From Alloacidobacterium sp963823845 (GTDB taxonomy: Bacteria > Acidobacteriota > Terriglobia > Terriglobales > Acidobacteriaceae), in the NCBI GenBank assembly GCA_963823845.1, contig CAWGND010000021.1:124001-188000 (forward strand): a stretch of DNA of 64,000 nt, read 5' to 3'. Shown here in pieces: positions 54,960 through 63,650 of the stretch. The notes beneath the pieces were generated by a model that saw nothing but the letters and a program-made list of their open reading frames with translations, was not told where the DNA came from and did not search any database. A program made the translations under genes and the position numbers. Numbering within the stretch: position 1 is the stretch's first letter; each line of letters begins with the position of its first letter.

Positions 54960-55728
54960 GCGTCGCCTCCTCTACAAAGATCGACGATGCAGTGAGCCGC
55001 TCGGTGAGGTACCGCACATACGCCGCTCGCTTATCCGCCGGTGTCGAAATACCCGCCTCCGGCGCAAGCCAGGCATCCGGAACAGCATCCAGGATTGCTT
55101 CGAAAACATCTGTGATCAACAGCTTATGCGCCTCACCATCTGCAGTGTCCAGAGCCGAAGCCCACGGCAGCAGCACATTGCTGCGAATCGCAGGAAAAGG
55201 CGACCGGGCCATCTCACTTATGCTCGGCCAGTTGTGATGAAAATACAGCGCCGCCCCGTGGTCGATAAAGTACAACTGCCTGTGCCATTTGAGCAGATTT
55301 GGATTACGCGGCGTCCGGTCGACATTGGTGACAAACGCGTCAAACCAGACGGCCAGCGAGGCCAGCAGCGGATCGGCGGTGTCGCCTGCCGCAGGATCGA
55401 ACATCGTCGATCCCGGCAGATAATCAAGCGCCAGATTCAGCCCCACACTCCGCTTCAGCAGGTCGCGAATCTCCCCGTCGGGTTCATTTCGACCGAGGGC
55501 AGCATCCAATTCGACGAAAACCAGCTCTGGCACTCGTAAACCGAGGGCGCGGCCAATCTCTCCGGCAACCAACTCCGCCAGCAGCGCCAGTTGACCCTGC
55601 CCGGCGCCTCTGAATTTAACAACATACAAGCCAAGATCGTCAGCCTCAATAATCGCCGGCAGCGAGCCACCTTCCCGCAGGGGAGTCACATACCGGGTCG
55701 CTCGAACGGTGCGCAGCATCGTATTCAA
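54937..55728 (-). CDS. HipA-like kinase-fold protein
   Basis: A 263-residue protein without the HipA N-terminal subdomain. K38 in YVVKFRG could bind ATP. The motif T-N135-V-D137-R-x3-N142 (TNVDRTPRN) matches the catalytic NxDRHxxN-type loop of HipA kinases, and D156-H-G158 resembles the metal-binding DxG. The protein is much shorter than HipA (about 440). HipB-like DNA-binding genes are not adjacent; instead DUF3037 follows with a 23-base overlap. Toxin activity is not assumed. It starts one base after the threonine dehydratase-like stop. Confidence 0.78.
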   Translation of the reverse strand: MNTMLRTVRATRYVTPLREGGSLPAIIEADDLGLYVVKFRGAGQGQLALLAELVAGEIGRALGLRVPELVFVELDAALGRNEPDGEIRDLLKRSVGLNLALDYLPGSTMFDPAAGDTADPLLASLAVWFDAFVTNVDRTPRNPNLLKWHRQLYFIDHGAALYFHHNWPSISEMARSPFPAIRSNVLLPWASALDTADGEAHKLLITDVFEAILDAVPDAWLAPEAGISTPADKRAAYVRYLTERLTASSIFVEEATRVRAELV

Positions 55729-55729
55729 A

Positions 55730-56695
55730 TTAATCCGTGCACACCACGCTCCGCAGGACCTCGGGCTCTACGTTGCCCCCGCTCATCACCACCACGGCAT
55801 TGCGGAAGGGGAGCAACTGCTCAAGATGGAAGAGCATTGCCGCCGTCGTTACCGCGCCGCTGGGCTCCGGCGTCAGGCGTGCCTGATAGAGCAGCACCCT
55901 CATCGCCTCGACAATCTCGTCTTCCTTGACTGTAATAATGTCGTCGACATACGCGCGCACATGCTCAAAGTTCAGATCTCCGAGGCTCTGCGTGCGCAGC
56001 CCGTCGGCCATCGTGCGAGTAGTCATTTCTGCAGGCCAGTTCACCAGCTTGCCGCCGCGAAAGCTCTCGTGCGCATCGCCCGCAAGTTCGGGTTCAATGC
56101 CAAAGACACGCACATCCGGCTTGATCAGCTTGATCGCCGTAGCCACACCGCTTAACAGGCCGCCGCCGCTCACCGGCGAAAGCACGAGGTCGACCTCCGG
56201 CAGGTCTTCGAGAATTTCAAGCCCGCACGTTCCCTGCCCGGCGATGATTGCCGGGTCGTCATAGGGAGGAACCATCACGTAGCCGAACTTCGCTTCCAGT
56301 TCCTCTGCTCTTAATTTGCGCTCTGAGCTTGCTGGGCCGACAGTGACAATCTCAGCGCCCAGCGCGGCTGTTGCCTGCTTCTTCACTTCAGGGGCATTTG
56401 ACGGCATCACAATCACGGCCTTTGCTCCCAGTGCTCGCGCCGCGTAGGCCACCCCCTGCGCGTGATTGCCACTTGAATAAGTAATCACGCCGCGTTTGCG
56501 CTCGTCCTCGTTCAACTGCCCGATTTTGTTGTACGCGCCCCGCAGCTTAAAGCTGCCGATGGGCTGCAGACCCTCGGCTTTGACAAACACATTGCCGGGA
56601 GAGTCGGGGATTTGTAACCGCACGAGTGGCGTACGCGCAGCTACGCCGCGAATGCGCTCCTGAGCCTCGCGAATTTCTTTATAGGAAACGAGCAC
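55730..56695 (-). CDS. PLP-dependent threonine dehydratase / serine racemase-like enzyme
   Basis: A 321-residue fold-type II PLP enzyme. The Schiff-base lysine is in GSFKLRGAYNKIG, the phosphate-binding loop is SGGGLLSGVA, and SSGNHAQGVAYAA is the substrate-binding loop. The protein lacks the C-terminal ACT-like regulatory domains of biosynthetic IlvA, resembling catabolic TdcB or serine racemase. It converts threonine to 2-oxobutyrate or acts on serine. It precedes the HipA-like gene by one base. Confidence 0.88.
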   Translation of the reverse strand: MLVSYKEIREAQERIRGVAARTPLVRLQIPDSPGNVFVKAEGLQPIGSFKLRGAYNKIGQLNEDERKRGVITYSSGNHAQGVAYAARALGAKAVIVMPSNAPEVKKQATAALGAEIVTVGPASSERKLRAEELEAKFGYVMVPPYDDPAIIAGQGTCGLEILEDLPEVDLVLSPVSGGGLLSGVATAIKLIKPDVRVFGIEPELAGDAHESFRGGKLVNWPAEMTTRTMADGLRTQSLGDLNFEHVRAYVDDIITVKEDEIVEAMRVLLYQARLTPEPSGAVTTAAMLFHLEQLLPFRNAVVVMSGGNVEPEVLRSVVCTD

Positions 56696-56716
56696 AATAA
56701 GAACTCCGGTTGCGGG

Positions 56717-57226
56717 TCAGGGCAGATACTTCTGAGGAATCGGCTCGTCAGGCGTCTCAGCCTGCCACAGGATCTCAACGACTTTCCATTCATTCCCGTT
56801 AAAGTAAGCCTGAATGCTGTTGATGCCGCGAATATCCGGCTTGCCGTCAGGAGTGGGACGAACTTCATACGTACTCCAGAGGTGCGCGATGTGACCATAC
56901 ACATCCGTCGGATACTTTACCTGCACCTCGTAGAATTCTTTGCGGCCGCTGGCCTTCACACGCGCGATCCAGTCATCCAGGGTCAGAATATGCGGCGCAA
57001 TCGTGCCGTCTTTCCCTTTGCTGACCGGGATCAATCGCGCTTCTGGAATCAGCAGCTGCCGCAGGCAGCTGCGGTCTTTGTCTGTTGGACCACCCACGGC
57101 ATCATCCAGCGCCTTGACGAGATCATCGAGTGTTTTCGTCGGAGGACAGGTCGCAGTTGCCTGCGCGTGGACAAACGGCGCACATAGCAACGTGCATGCT
57201 GCGATCAGGAGTAATTTCGTGCGCAT
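56717..57226 (-). CDS. Secreted NTF2/SnoaL-like protein of unknown function
   Basis: A 169-residue protein with a signal peptide (residues 1-21, AHA-type cleavage). The mature protein has a SnoaL/NTF2-like pattern (TLDDLVKALDDAVGG, DRSCLRQLLIPEARL, EWKVVEILWQAET), typical of a small cone-shaped fold. No catalytic residues are evident. It starts nine bases before the RNase J stop region on the same strand, so it is in an operon with rnj and the threonine dehydratase-like gene. Confidence 0.6.
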   Translation of the reverse strand: MRTKLLLIAACTLLCAPFVHAQATATCPPTKTLDDLVKALDDAVGGPTDKDRSCLRQLLIPEARLIPVSKGKDGTIAPHILTLDDWIARVKASGRKEFYEVQVKYPTDVYGHIAHLWSTYEVRPTPDGKPDIRGINSIQAYFNGNEWKVVEILWQAETPDEPIPQKYLP

Positions 57227-57235
57227 GATCCTTCC

Positions 57236-58897
57236 TCAAATCTCCAGAATCACCGGCATGATCAGCGGGCGCCGGCTGGTGTTCTTCTGGATGTAGCGCT
57301 TCAGGTCGATGCGAATCTTTTCCTTGATCACGCCGTAGTCGGCCTTCTCTTCATCGCTCGAATTTTCCAGCGTATGGCTGACGACCTTGCGCGCCGCCTC
57401 CATCAGATCCTGATCGGCGCCGACAAAGCCACGGCTCACAATCTCGGGAAGACGCTCCACCTTGCCGCTGAATTTGTTGATCGTCAGGATCGGCAGCACG
57501 AATCCGTCTTCGCTTAAATGGCGGCGGTCGCGAATCACGAGGTCTTCGACAACATCGGCCGTAGAACCGGAATCGATGCAGACACGTCCAGCCGTGACCT
57601 TGCCGGTCTTGCGCGCGTCATCTTTGTCGAGTTCGAGAATGTCGCCATTCTCGATCACCAGCGCCAGATCGACCACGCCCATGTTCTGCGCCATCTCAGC
57701 ATGCTTTTTCAGGTGCCGGTAATCGCCGTGCACAGGGATGAAGAACTTCGGCCGCAGCAGGTTGATCATCAGCCGCTGCTCTTCCTGACTGGCGTGCCCG
57801 CTGACGTGGATCAACCCCGAAGCGCCATCATCGAAGATGACGTGCGCGTCTCGGCGATAAAGGTGATCGATGACGCGGTAAGATGCTCTTCTCATTGCCG
57901 GGAATCACGCGCGAACTCAGCACGACCGTATCGCCGGGAAGAATGCGCGCATGCTTATGGTTGTCCACAGCGGCGCGGCTGAGCGCGCTCATCGGCTCGC
58001 CCTGCGTGCCGCTGATCAGGATCATCACTTCTTCCGGGTCGTAGTCGCCGATCTGTCCGGGATGGATGATGATGCCCGGAGGCACCTCAAGATAGCCGAG
58101 GTCCTGCGCAATCTCCGACGACTCGACCATCGACCGTCCGACAATCGCCACCTTGCGGCCATGCGTATGCGCCAGATCGATGGCGATGCGGATGCGGTAA
58201 ATCGACGACGAGAAGCAGCTGAAGAAGAGCTTTTTCTTCGTGCGCGAAAACAGCTCATCGAGACGCGGCTTCACCGCCCACTCGCTCGGCGTATAGCCGG
58301 GGCGGTCGACGTTAGTCGAGTCCTGCAGCAGAGCCAGCACGCCGCGCTTGCCATACTCGGCGAACGTGTGCAGGTCAAAGGCCTTGCCATCAGGCGGCGA
58401 GAGGTCGATCTTGAAGTCGCCCGTATGCACGATCACGCCGACCGGCGTATCGATGGCCAGCGCGACGCAATCCACCAGGCTGTGGGTCACGCGGATCGGC
58501 TCGACGGTAAAGGGCCCAATTGAAAACTTCGACCCCGGAGCGATCTCGATCAGCTCCGTCTCATCCAGCAGCTTGTGCTCTTCGAGCTTGCCTTCAACGT
58601 ACGCCAGCGTGAACTCGGTGCCATAGACAGGCACATTCAGCTCGGAGAGGATCCACGGCAGCCGCCGATGTGATCCTCGTGTCCGTGCGTGAGGATGATG
58701 CCGCGCACCATCTCGCGATTTTCGACGAGGTAGGTAATGTCAGGGACGACGATGTCGACGCCCAACAGCTCAGACTCAGGAAACATGAGTCCAGCATCGA
58801 TGACGATGATGTCGTCTTTATAGCGGATGGCGAGGCAGTTCATGCCAAACTCGCCTAATCCGCCCAGCGGAATAATTTGCAGCTTTGCGTCGGCCAT
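57236..58897 (-). CDS. rnj: Ribonuclease J, split across three frames by two single-base indels
   Basis: The parts are MADAKLQIIPLGGLGEFGMN through the metal-binding ILTHGHEDHIGG in one frame, then LPWILSELNVPVYGTEFTLA through SSRVIPGNEKSI in a second, then the C-terminal half ending RRPLIMPVILEI in a third. Restoring one C at about 58660-58663 and removing one T of TT at 57880-57881 gives 553 continuous residues, the normal RNase J length. It shows the metallo-beta-lactamase core and the beta-CASP and C-terminal domains. The function is 5'-3' exo- and endonucleolytic mRNA decay and rRNA maturation. The start is set at ATG 58897; 58924 is possible. Confidence 0.85.
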
Positions 58898-59027
58898 TTT
58901 GAGGGACTTGCCGTCCAGGCACACACGCCTTCGGCGTATGAGTATTATGGAGCGGTTCTTCTATTTAGAGTAAATCACAGTATTCTCGATACATTTTGAA
59001 CCGCGGGCGAGGATAAGCAAACGCTGG

Positions 59028-59053
59028 CATCCTGAGCGGAGCGAAGGATCTGC
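59028..59053. repeat. Short intergenic repeat with CATCCTGAGCGGAGC core
   Basis: CATCCTGAGCGGAGCGAAGGATCTGC with inverted ends (ATCCT/AGGAT) and a T-run after it on the plus strand. It shares both borders with the longer element at 53431-53500. It lies between dapD and the RNase J start. Confidence 0.5.
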
Positions 59054-59068
59054 TTTTTTCGCTGGCGA

Positions 59069-59902
59069 TCAGCGCAGCAAATCTTCCAGTGCCAGACTCA
59101 GTTCCGTCTTCTCGTCCCGATACTTCACAATCACGGGCGTATAAACGCTCAACCCCCACTCCTGTCCTTTGCCCTTGGAGACAGCCCGGGCACCTGGCAC
59201 CACCACCGCATCTTCCGGAATGATCAGGGGCGTCTCGCCCTCCGCCCGCAGCACTACGCCGTTCACCAGGTCATAAACAGGAGTGCCGCGTGTCAGCACG
59301 GTTCCCGCGGCCAGCACGGCGCGCCTGCGGACGATCGTGCCTTCATATACGCCGCAGTTGCCGCCGACGAGCACATCGTCTTCCAGAATCACCGGGCTGG
59401 CGTTGATCGGCTCGAGCACGCCCCCAACCTGTGCCGCGGCGCTCAGGTGTACGCGCTTGCCAAGCTGCGCGCAGCTTCCAACAAGGGCGTGCGAATCCAC
59501 CATCGTCCCCTCATCGACATATGCGCCCACGTTCACGTACATCGGTGGCATGCACACAACGGATTTTGCCAGATAAGCCCCCGACCGCACCGACGAGCCG
59601 CCGGGCACAATGCGAATACCTTGCTCGGGTGTGAACCTTCGCGAAGGGTAGGTGTGCTTATCGACAAACGAAAGATCGCTGCCCGAGGCCGCAAGCTGCC
59701 CCAACCGGAAGCCAAGCAGAATGCCTTGCTTGACCCAGGTGTTGACGCGCCAGCCGGTCGGGGCGTGTGTATCAGGTTCGGCGGAGCGGACCGCGCCGGT
59801 TTCAAGCGCTTCTCTCAGCTCGCTAAAAGCGGCCATTGCCGCTGCGGGATCAACTGTGGAATCAGAAAAGGAATGTTCGATGCGGCTCTTCAGATCAGTC
59901 AT
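59069..59902 (-). CDS. dapD: Tetrahydrodipicolinate N-succinyltransferase
   Basis: A 277-residue protein with hexapeptide-repeat left-handed helix features (VGAYVDEGTMVDSHALVGSC, LEDDVLVGGNCGVYEGTIV in part) and DapD signature stretches (IRIVPGGSSVRSGAYLA). It makes N-succinyl-2-amino-6-oxopimelate, so the lysine/diaminopimelate route uses the succinylase branch. A TATACT -10-like box lies just upstream on the minus strand near 59915-59920. Confidence 0.93.
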   Translation of the reverse strand: MTDLKSRIEHSFSDSTVDPAAAMAAFSELREALETGAVRSAEPDTHAPTGWRVNTWVKQGILLGFRLGQLAASGSDLSFVDKHTYPSRRFTPEQGIRIVPGGSSVRSGAYLAKSVVCMPPMYVNVGAYVDEGTMVDSHALVGSCAQLGKRVHLSAAAQVGGVLEPINASPVILEDDVLVGGNCGVYEGTIVRRRAVLAAGTVLTRGTPVYDLVNGVVLRAEGETPLIIPEDAVVVPGARAVSKGKGQEWGLSVYTPVIVKYRDEKTELSLALEDLLR

Positions 59903-60065
59903 TGCTTATGTCTGAGTATAGTGGGTCGATTCATCTGACTTGAGCGTCGCTAGGAAAGCAGCGCAATTCCTGACTTTGATGATGTTTCCGACGGATTCCG
60001 ATAAAATTTCGCCCAGTACTTCCCAGTGATCTCGGTCGCAGCGAACCATACGGCAAGGAGCATCG

Positions 60066-60485
60066 GTGAAAAAACTGCTTCCAGCGATTCTTATCTTCTT
60101 CGCCCTCGCTAGCTGGGGCCAATCGACGCAAGCCACCGCGTATCTCGATCCAAACAGCCCTTTCTCGCCGGAATTCACCGCGGCGATCCACGCAAAGAAG
60201 GTCCCCGTAACCGTGACCACTGCTCCGGCAAACGCCCAATATCTCATCAACTTTAATCTGGCGAATAACAACGGTTCGGTTGTGCAGGGAATCGCAAGCG
60301 TTATTACCACTGGCACGTATGAAACCGGAGCGTGGGACCGCGCGACCATCCAGGTCGTCGATGCGCACTCGAAAAACGCTGTCTTTAGCTATACCTGCAA
60401 GAAGTACAGCCAGAACAGTGGCGATCCGGCAAAATCCGTCGCCGAGTGCCTGGCAAAACATTGGAAAAGTCAGTTCGGGAAATAA
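60066..60485 (+). CDS. Small secreted protein of unknown function
   Basis: 139 residues from GTG 60066, supported by AAGGAG five bases upstream. A signal peptide (KLLPAILIFFALASWGQS) is followed by a beta-rich domain (ATIQVVDAHSKNAVFSYTCKK region). A GATAAA -10-like sequence is upstream near 60000. It stands between dapD and dapA on the opposite strand. Function is not recognised. Confidence 0.65.
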   Translation: MKKLLPAILIFFALASWGQSTQATAYLDPNSPFSPEFTAAIHAKKVPVTVTTAPANAQYLINFNLANNNGSVVQGIASVITTGTYETGAWDRATIQVVDAHSKNAVFSYTCKKYSQNSGDPAKSVAECLAKHWKSQFGK

Positions 60486-60498
60486 GTTTTGGACGGGA

Positions 60499-61422
60499 TC
60501 AAAACATCCTCAGGTCGCCTTCTTCCTGAGGAGCATGCACCAGAAGCCCCAACTCTCCCGCCAGGCGCTCCAGGCGCGCGCGCGTCGTGCCTGAGACAGG
60601 AACCATCGGCAGCCGATAATGCTCTTCGATACGCCCCATCATGGCCATCACAGCCTTTACCGGAGCCGGGCTCGTCTCCCAGAAATTTGCCTGCATCAGC
60701 CGGTAGTATTTGCGATTGATCTGCCGCGCAACTGGCCAGTCGCCCGTCAGCGCGGATTCCACCATGGTCGCCATTTCAGCAGGAATCTCATTCGACGCAA
60801 CAGAAACCAGCCCCACAGCCCCCACGCCGATCGCGCCAAGAGCCATGTTGTCGTCGCCAATGTACACGCTGAAGTCGCGTGGAGCCTGCGTTACCAGATC
60901 CGTAATCTGCGGCAGGCTGCCGCTTGACTCTTTGATGCCACGGACATTCGGAGTGTCCTGAATCAGCCTTAGCACTGTTGCCGGCTCCAGGTTCGTGCCG
61001 CTCCGGCCAGGAATGTTGTAAAGCACGACCGGCAGTTTCACAGCGTTAGCGATGGCCTTGAAGTGCTGATACTGCCCTTCCTGTCCCGGCTTGTTGTAAT
61101 ACGGATTGGCAGTCAGAATGGCGGACACACCCGGTACCTGCGCTGCAATCCGTGCCCGCTGCACGGCCTCGCGCGTCGCATTGTGGGTGCACCCCGCCCA
61201 GACCGGCACACGGCCCGCCGCCGCCTCGGTCACAATGCGGATTACCCGCAGCCACTCTTCGTCATTCAGGGAAGGCGTTTCGGCCGTCGTCCCGCAGGCC
61301 ACCAGCCAGTTGATGCCGCTTCCAATCTGCCACTGCACCAGAGCATAGAGCGCACGCTCATCAATCGCGCCATCTGCCCGAAACGGGGTAACGAGCGCTG
61401 TACCACAGCCAATCAAGTCCAT
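60499..61422 (-). CDS. dapA: 4-hydroxy-tetrahydrodipicolinate synthase
   Basis: A 307-residue protein with the (beta/alpha)8 DapA pattern: CGTTAETPSLNDEE, the catalytic tyrosine region ANPYYNKPGQEG, YNIPGRSGTNL and the Schiff-base lysine in VRGIKESSG. It condenses pyruvate with aspartate semialdehyde. It is 53 bases downstream of dapB, within the asd-lysC-dapB-dapA run. Confidence 0.95.
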   Translation of the reverse strand: MDLIGCGTALVTPFRADGAIDERALYALVQWQIGSGINWLVACGTTAETPSLNDEEWLRVIRIVTEAAAGRVPVWAGCTHNATREAVQRARIAAQVPGVSAILTANPYYNKPGQEGQYQHFKAIANAVKLPVVLYNIPGRSGTNLEPATVLRLIQDTPNVRGIKESSGSLPQITDLVTQAPRDFSVYIGDDNMALGAIGVGAVGLVSVASNEIPAEMATMVESALTGDWPVARQINRKYYRLMQANFWETSPAPVKAVMAMMGRIEEHYRLPMVPVSGTTRARLERLAGELGLLVHAPQEEGDLRMF

Positions 61423-61475
61423 AACTGATCGAGTCTACAAGATGAACCTGAGGGAATGTCGCCGTCTAAGGATCT

Positions 61476-62161
61476 CTACAGCTGGTTCGCAATCTCGCTG
61501 AAGTCCCATACGCCGGTCTTGCCCGCAATCCACTCCGCCGCGCGAACCGCGCCTTCGGCAAAAGCTCGCCGCGAAAAAGATTCGTGCTTCAGTTCAATCG
61601 CTTCGTCTTCCGTTCGAGCTTCCAGAATATGCACTCCGGCAACATCGCCTTCAGGCGCTTCGATTCGATCTCCACATTGATAGACGGGTTCGCTGTCTGA
61701 ACAACCTGCCGCAGGGAAAGCGCCGTGCCCGAAGGAGCATCCTTCTTTTCAGCGTGGTGGGTCTCGATAATCTTGAAGCGATAGTGGGGAACGGCTACGG
61801 CCATTTCCCTTGCCAGCCGGTACATGGTCTGCACGCCGATCGAGAAATTCGTACCATACAAGAAAACCAGCGCCCTTGCGTGCTGCCAGCGAGCGCATAT
61901 CGTCCAGGTGATCGTACCAGCCTGTCGTTCCCACAACCATGCGCGCGCCATTCGCCAGGCAGGCGCGCATATTCGAAACCGCAGCCTCCGGCGTCGTGAA
62001 GTCGATCACCGCGTCGAAGCTGGCGAGAAACGGCGCGGTCAACGCCATCGCATGGCGGTTTTCCTCTTCGCCGACAACCCGAACGCCCATGGCCGTGCTC
62101 ATGTCGCTACATCGGCGATCACGCGGCCCGTTTTTCCGCGGCCCAGCACCAGAAATAGCAT
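61476..62161 (-). CDS. dapB: Dihydrodipicolinate reductase, broken by three single-base indels
   Basis: Family pieces appear in successive frames: LFLVLGRGKTGRVIADVAT at the start, then MGVRVVGEEENRHAMALTAP with VIDFTTPEA and GTTGW, then LYGTNFSIGVQTMYRLARE with the catalytic ETHHAEKKDAPSGTAL, then EGDVAGVHILEARTEDEAIE through IAGKTGVWDFSEIANQL. The breaks are at about 62099-62107, an extra T in TTTT (61863-61866) and a missing C at 61654-61655. Corrected length is about 228 residues, fitting a complete DapB. It reduces the DapA product with NAD(P)H. It starts ten bases after the lysC stop. Confidence 0.8.
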
Positions 62162-62170
62162 GGACTAACC

Positions 62171-63650
62171 TCACGCTCGTCCGGCGATGGTTTCGGCTGT
62201 TGCGCTCTTGCGGGCTTCTATGTCGAAAATCTCAGGATCGGGGTTCCCGAAAAACTCCGCATGCAGCGAGCGCACCGCCTCGTCCGCATCGTCTTCCTCG
62301 ATCATGAAGCTCATATTAATTTCCGAAGCCCCCTGCGAGATCATCCGTATATTGATGTGGTGAATCGCGCCGAAAACGCGTCCTGCGATCCCATTCTGCC
62401 CGCGAATGTTTTCACCCACCATGCAGACCAACGCCTTGCGGCCCTCATACTTTACATCGGCCAGTTTGCTCAGGTCGGCAGCAATCTCCGGAATCTTCTC
62501 ATTGGTATCGACGGTAAGTGAAACGCTGACCTCCGATGTCGAAACCATATCGACAGGGCACTTGTGCTTGTCGAAAACATCAAAAATAGCTTTCAAATAG
62601 CCATGCGACATCAGCATGCGGCCGGCGACCACGTCGATGATAGTGAGCCGCTTTTTTACAGCGATGGACTTGAAAGGGCTGCTCGCAATGCGGCGCGAGC
62701 GAAATGATACGCGTGCCTTCGTTCTCCGGATTGCGCGAGTTCAGCACCTGCACCGGAATATTCTTCTGCACCGCCGGCAGAATCGTCGCCGGGTGCAGCA
62801 CCTTCGCGCCGAAGTAAGCCAGTTCGGCAGCTTCCTCGAAGCTGATCGTCTTCACCCGGAGGGCATCCGGGCAGACGCGCGGGTCGGCGGTCATAATGCC
62901 GTTCACGTCCGTCCAGATTTCGATGGCTTCCGCATGCACGCCGCCACCGACCAGCGCAGCTGTAAAGTCCGATCCGCCACGTCCAAGCGTCGTCGTCACG
63001 CCCTTTTCTGTCGACCCGATAAAGCCGCCCATCACCACTGTCTTGCCTTCCGCCGCGAGCGGCAGCACGTGCTCTTTCAACCGCTCTTCGATCAGCGCAT
63101 CCTGAGGGATCGCCTTGCCATGCTGCGCATCGGTAATGATGCAGACGCGCGAATCGACGTGAACGCCATCCAGCCCACGTGCGGCAAAAGCTTCGGCGAT
63201 CATGCGGCTCGAAAGCCGCTCGCCATAAGAGACGATCATGTCGCTGATGCGCGGCGTCAGCTCGCCGACAGCCGCGAGCCCGCGCAGAATCTCATCCAGC
63301 GCGTCGAACTCAGCATCAATCCACGTCTGTGAGGCCGCGTATGCGGGACCGGTCACGTCGTCGCATTGCGAGATTTCCTGCCCACGTGCCTGCGCCGTGA
63401 GGCGGCAGGCCACTTCCTTGTGACGGCTGCGCAGCCGCGCCGTAATCGCCAAAGCGCCGCTGCGGTCGCTCCGTGTAGCCGCATTGGCCGCAGCCAGCAG
63501 CTGGTCCGTCACTTTGGCCATCGCGCTGACAACGACGATCGGCTGCAAGCCTTTCTCGCGCCGTCCAGCAACAATGCCCGCCGTGCGGTGAATGGCAACT
63601 GCATCTTCAACGGAGGTCCCGCCGAATTTCATCACGACGAGTTTCTTCAT
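62171..63650 (-). CDS. lysC: Aspartate kinase with one frame break
   Basis: The N-terminal kinase domain (VVMKFGGTSVEDAVAIHR, DMIVSYGERLSSRMIA, TTTLGRGGSDFTA, FGAKVLHPATI) ends in RIISLAPHCEQPF, then the frame is lost. The ACT regulatory domains (VVAGRMLMSHGYLKAIFD, TSEVSVSLTVD, ENIRGQNGIAGRVF) continue in the next frame. Removing one T of TTT at 62673-62675 restores QPFKSIAVKKRLTIIDVV and gives about 492 residues. It phosphorylates aspartate at the head of the lysine/threonine/methionine pathway, and the ACT domains imply feedback control. Its start overlaps the asd stop by four bases. Confidence 0.88.

Noticed and set aside
54937..55728. Classical HipBA toxin-antitoxin system
   Set aside because: No HipB-like helix-turn-helix gene is adjacent and the kinase lacks the HipA N-terminal subdomain, so a toxin call is not supported.
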